A stretch of 64,000 bases of DNA, taken from assembly GCA_006538405.1 (NCBI GenBank), contig BJKQ01000002.1:1984001-2048000 (forward strand). Direction: 5' to 3'. The position numbers were made by a program, and so were the translations under genes. Each line of letters starts with the position of its first letter. Position 1 is the first letter of the stretch. Positions 59,613-64,000 of this stretch are shown in pieces. The DNA is from Hansfordia pulvinata (lineage: Eukaryota; Ascomycota; Sordariomycetes; Xylariales). The notes under the pieces are model-generated. The model saw only the letters and a program-made list of their open reading frames with translations, was not told the DNA's origin and did no database searches.

Positions 59613-59782
59613 GATGTTGGACGTGGTTTTTTTGGATGAAAATGGGGGTGTTGCGGTGAGGTGTTGGTGTTGATGGAGGGATCGAATATTGGGTTGAATT
59701 GCTGGTTCAAGTGAGGTAGAGAGTTTGGATGGAATTGCTGATGGTCTGGAACGAACGCTACATCATCATGACGGCTTGCCAT

Positions 59783-59790
59783 TTAATATA
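59783..59790 (-). promoter_or_regulatory. TATA-like element of the hydrophilic protein gene
   Basis: TATATTAA on the minus strand about 175 nt upstream of the ATG. Confidence 0.4.
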
Positions 59791-62700
59791 CCCAGAGCTG
59801 CGTAACCCCCGACTCAGTCCAAAACGCGTTTGATGTCGAGAGCTCTGCTGTGTGCTGCCCCTCGATTTACGTCACTGGCCAATCGCGATTTGGGCGTCGT
59901 CATGAAATCATCGATCCACTTTTCAGCCTCTTAAGGGATCGAGCTGTCAACGGGGTCCAGCACGGGCGCGGCCACTCACCCACTGAAGCCGAGCAGCGGA
60001 TTGATTACCTCTGAGGCGGGTACCCGTCCTTGGGCCCAGGGCTGGCTGATGGCGGCTCTGGGCGGGCTTCCCACCGCCTGGGACCTGACGGGGCGGCGAC
60101 CACCTGGGGCCTGGCGGCGAACGCCCTCGAAGGGGCGGCGGGACGGAGTGGACGTCTGGGGACCCCTTAGGCCGCGGCTTGATGTCATCGCCGGTCCTTT
60201 TGCTCCGGCGTCGCCTCTGCCTCTCCCCCCGTGAAGGAAACTACCTCCCCTTTACCTTTACGCACACTCCCTCAGCCTCTACTCCCACTTTCACCATGTA
60301 CGAGAGGCCCGTGTGCCGTCCCTACGACTCAGCCTGCGCCGACGCTGTCTATCCCGCTGCGCCCTCTTCCCATGTGTGGTACGGCCTGACTGTCGCCGCC
60401 CAGCATCCCGCCTCGCCCGCTTCTAAACCGACCCCATTACATCAGTCGCCTCTGTCTGCCACGCGCCGCCGCCGCCGCCCACATTGCATCGGTCGCCATG
60501 CCTCAAGCTCACGATCGCCAGGCAACTAGCGTCCGATTCCCAGGCACCGCCCACCGTACAGCAATCCGCCCGCAGGTTTTCTCGCCCATCTCCCGCCGCC
60601 AGGGGATCCACACTGACGCCAGGAGGCTGCTTCTCAAACACGCCGCTTCGAGATGAGGTCGTGGAGCTGACGGGAACGGCCATGGCGTCCTACCGTGCCG
60701 TGCCTGTCGTGCCCCTAGCCCTATCAGCGCGTCCCACGTGCCCATCCCCGAAGCTTTCTTGCGTGCCTTGTCATGCTGCCACTATCTGTCCTGGTGATGG
60801 CTTTGGCGATGGCGATGGCGCCGTTTGCGTCATGCTATGCGCCGTGCGCAGCACGTTTCCTACGTGCCCCTGGTGCCCGTCGAAAACCGCGTCGATGCCT
60901 TCTGCGTCCTTCTCGTCGCTTCTCTGCAAGCTTTTGAAGACCCTCACAGACCCTGGTCATCGGGCTCGACAGTCACAGCCAGGAACTGTGATGAGCGTCT
61001 GGTCAGCCAGCTTCCTCTTTCCAGTGATGGAACTCACGAGTGTCTAGCGGTTAGCAACAGGCCCTGCAAAAATACTGAAGGTCCAGAGGGAAGCATGGTC
61101 CGTCATGCGATGAGCCTTGGCCACATTGGGCCTGAGCCTATCCATCACGTTCTCAGTAACATGAGACAATAGGCAGATCCGGAAGACTTGGCAAGGCGTC
61201 TCCCTAAGCCTACGCCAGGCACCGCCATGTCTGCCCGTGCTTGGCTCCAGCTCTGCGGATATAAAACCCAGCGACCCGCCCTGTGCAATTCAAAGAGATG
61301 TGTCCCCCTGCCAGACTCACGGCGCGATGAGCTCGCCAGGCATGGTCACTGGCATCCATGGTCAGCACTGTACTGTCAGGACACTTGCTTGGAACTGGCT
61401 GGGCGCCCACGTGCGGAGAAGCCGATCTCTAGGATGTCAACCATACTGAACAGGTCATAAACTTCAGCACTCGTTGCCGACCATCGTGGGTCGCCGACAC
61501 GAAGCATGAGACAACTTGCAGACAGAACAGGAGCTGCGAAGCCCATTCATCCATTCACCGGCGCAATCTCGCATAGGCATAATACGCCCCAGAGGTCCAA
61601 TCCAAAAGGCACAAGGCAGCAAAAACGCTGGAAGTGAAGCGGGGCAGAACCGACTAATTGTCGTCAGATACAGACAGCCTCAGTTCCCATTCCGACGATC
61701 GAGAACTTACACGCTTCTTGGGGCTTTGATTCTGGCCCGTACCTGTTGGCCCCTTCGTGGTTACCTTCCAAACAGAAGCACGGATGAGAGCAATAAGGTC
61801 TGCGCTGTCTTATCAGCCCGGATCTCCATGGCGGCGAGCACAACGAACCGTACTGGAATGTCAACAAACATGATGTCGTTGGACGCTGACCTGGAAATCC
61901 CTTGGCTGTTCAGACCCCTGGCGTACGAGTACCGAGGCCACCAACGACGAGACAGCACTGTACCGGTCTCTCCTGCGGAAATTCGAGACCCTCGTGGGTA
62001 GAAACCAAGAGCTTTCTGTTGGGGAACCTTTTCGCTCGTAGCCGCAACCCATCTCGCCTGGTCATCAGTACAGTCGTGCTGCACAGCCAATACAATACAG
62101 ATCTCGATCATGGACGCAACGAGCAGAGACTGGCTCGGCAAAAGCCCAAGACCTGTGTTGGGCACCAAAGCAGATGTCGCATCCTGAGATGGGCTTTCAT
62201 GCAGTTTTACGCTGCAGGCGACAGAACCCAAGCGCTTCTCAGTAACGCCGAAAGGTATCGACTCGGTGGGAGCTTGTGGACAATGGGTGACATGGCCACT
62301 ATATATCAGGCCATAGTCGTTTTTTGGTCAACTAAATCCCGCCGCGCTGGGGTTTCTCGTGTAGTCGATTCGGCAACAGTGGATGGCGCTTCCCCACCTG
62401 CACGACCGGGAAGAGGATATCGGTACCATCAAAACATGGCGGGGAATGGTGCCACTGCTTATGAAGTGGTCCAGGTGCCGGTGCTCGCCACGCCGGCGAT
62501 TCTACGCGAGCACGCAAGACGACAGGCATCCTGGGCCGCCGCGTGGGAGGCCCGGGGACTGAAATAGGGCAAACCCCGTTCGAGGTTTTTCTCGGGGGGA
62601 GGGGGGGGGCATGAAGTTCTCGTTAGGGGTTCATCAGCCCACCGGGCATACCCTGCACGTGCGTCGTTCCAATGTTTCGACAAAAGCCCCTCCCCTCTCC

Positions 62701-63400
62701 GTCCTCTATGCAAGGCCAGCCTCGCTTATACTTGTCGAAGCGACGGGCCCCTTCACGAATACGCTTCACTGAGCCCAGCGCCGGGTGCAAGAGGATGGGC
62801 GAAAGTTTCCACAGGGTTACGAGTATCTGACCGGTGGCTACGGATGCTCTTGGAACGGGTCTGGGGCCAGCCTTACGGCACCCAGTTGCGGGCGACTCCT
62901 CGAACAGATACCTTGTCTCGTGAGTACCGCCTCGGACACGGAGATGCTGCTCGAGCCAGAACCTTAGGCGGCCCCTCACAACGTTGAGACGGCAGACAGA
63001 TGCTTCAAGGTTCTCGATAGCTCGACAGACGTGGCGGGGTGTAGTACTGTGATGCAACCCGACCCTGGACCAAAGGGGGGTTTCATTTGTTTTATTACTC
63101 GTACAGGTTCTCAAATAGTGTTACTATTATATGCCAGGCGACAACGCGTGATAAAACGGGGTGGCAAGGGTTTGTGGGCGCGCTACGCGTACGAGTACGG
63201 CCACTGGCCGCAGGGATGTGTGGCTTGCACTAAAGAATGGGGACCCCAGGGGCGATCAGGTCGTCGACAACCGGGTGACGGGTAATTCGACTAAAGAGTG
63301 CCATCCGGATCGAGTCAACAGGACTTGGGATGGCCTCGATGCTCCCTAATTGTTCCTGCTGGTTGGCCCGTTGGCGTGGTTGGGTTGCCGCCGCAAAGGG

Positions 63401-63432
63401 TATGTGTGTGTGTGTGTGTGTGTGTCTGTGTG
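63401..63432. repeat. (GT)n microsatellite
   Basis: A GTGTGT run of about 32 bp with one TC interruption, followed by GGGAGGGAGG units. Confidence 0.85.
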
Positions 63433-64000
63433 TGCGGGAGGGAGGGAGGGAGGGGTGGATGGCTGGCTGTCTTCCAATTAAAACAGCATCAGCAACGCCG
63501 TCGCCTGTGACCAACTGGACGCAGTCGGAAAGAATCCCGGTAGCGGACGGCAACAACCCCCTCCCTCCCCTGGAGACTGCATTCGAGAAGACCACCGGTT
63601 TCGGTAGGATGGCTGTCAGCGATTATTGCCCCTCAATTACCCATTTGTGCCTGGTGCGTATACGAGCCGCCCAGGCAGCTTCCTGCGAATATCTGTACGC
63701 TCCAGACGCAAGTACGCGCACTCGCACTGGAGAGAGGGGGGGGGAGACAGATTCCCCAAGCATGTAGGGCCGGACAGCATGCCTGACGAGAACCCTCTCG
63801 TTGGGGAAACTCGGCCGGTGGTGATTCTCGGCCGGCAAGCATCGTGCTGGTCAGACAAGGATGCGCTGACGAGTGCAGACACCTTGAAGTGCCAACCCAT
63901 GTGACAGGGGCACGAGGGGGGATGAAGATGACGATGTTGCCCCTGCGAGCCAAAAACCATCGCAAGGCGATGCAGTGAGCGTTGCATTACCCCATATATG

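Larger units (their letters stand above)
59613..64000. other. Right-end region, no gene supported
   Basis: It begins with the promoter of the hydrophilic protein gene. A 77-codon frame at 60297-60530 has a C/T-rich leader and a CACCATG start and could be a first exon, but it shows no domain. Longer frames (61516-62001, 61902-62567) are unassigned. A GT microsatellite lies at 63401-63432 and several TACGAGTA copies occur (for example near 61924, 62819, 63101 and 63190). Confidence 0.45.

Noticed and set aside
61902..62567. 221-codon open frame near the right end
   Set aside because: No recognisable domain and overlapping open frames on the other strand. Not enough to call a gene.
1..64000. 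Repeat-induced point mutation or an AT-rich isochore
   Set aside because: No extended AT-rich or TpA-biased block is evident, and the conserved genes show no clusters of C-to-T nonsense changes.

Overview
This window comes from a filamentous ascomycete (Pezizomycotina, most likely a Sordariomycete). The evidence is GC-rich protein genes split by short GT..AG introns (mostly 52-75 nt), pyrimidine-rich leaders, C/G-ending codons, Clr5-domain and MAPEG proteins, and intergenic DNA full of TACGAGTA/TACTCGTA and TAGGTA-type motifs. No prokaryotic, viral or mitochondrial signal was seen, and no transposon ORF was recognised.

Layout: 1-9109 is a gene-free, repeat-rich left arm. 9110-14311 (-) is a full-length ABC-C (Ycf1/MRP-type) transporter. 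17460-18489 (-) is a DUF1749 (SidJ-like) esterase, divergent from TTI1 (19224-22504, +). 23111-23852 (-) is a short Clr5-domain protein assembled here from two exons. 23853-30346 is gene-poor. A plus-strand block follows: a YAT-type amino-acid permease (30347-32992), a fungal 7-TM protein (35643-37263), a flavocytochrome b2-like oxidoreductase (38032-39811) and an Ark1/Prk1-family kinase (41977-45310). A tRNA-Ser(AGA) (45996-46077, -) sits beside a perfect 4 x 42-bp tandem array. Next come an Nhx1-type Na+/H+ exchanger (48123-50205), a MAPEG protein (51314-51956), a small secreted Cys-containing protein (53632-54069), a secreted protein on the minus strand (54728-55433) and a hydrophilic stress-type protein (58936-59612, -). 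59613-64000 has no supported gene.

The genes do not form an evident pathway or secondary-metabolite cluster. Several act in vacuole, endosome and membrane homeostasis (ABC-C pump, Nhx1, Ark/Prk kinase, permease), but that looks like coincidence.

The main anomalies are: (i) four single-base frame breaks in three otherwise intact conserved genes, each explained by one base missing at a short C/G-containing homopolymer, which points to sequence error or recent decay; (ii) a large excess of the 8-mer TACGAGTA (half of the 14-bp palindrome TACGAGTACTCGTA), almost only between genes; (iii) a perfect 26-bp inverted repeat at 3080-3168; (iv) the 42-bp array against the tRNA gene, carrying repeated T-runs in the tRNA direction; (v) an alpha-hydroxy-acid dehydrogenase that appears to lack the family's active-site tyrosine.
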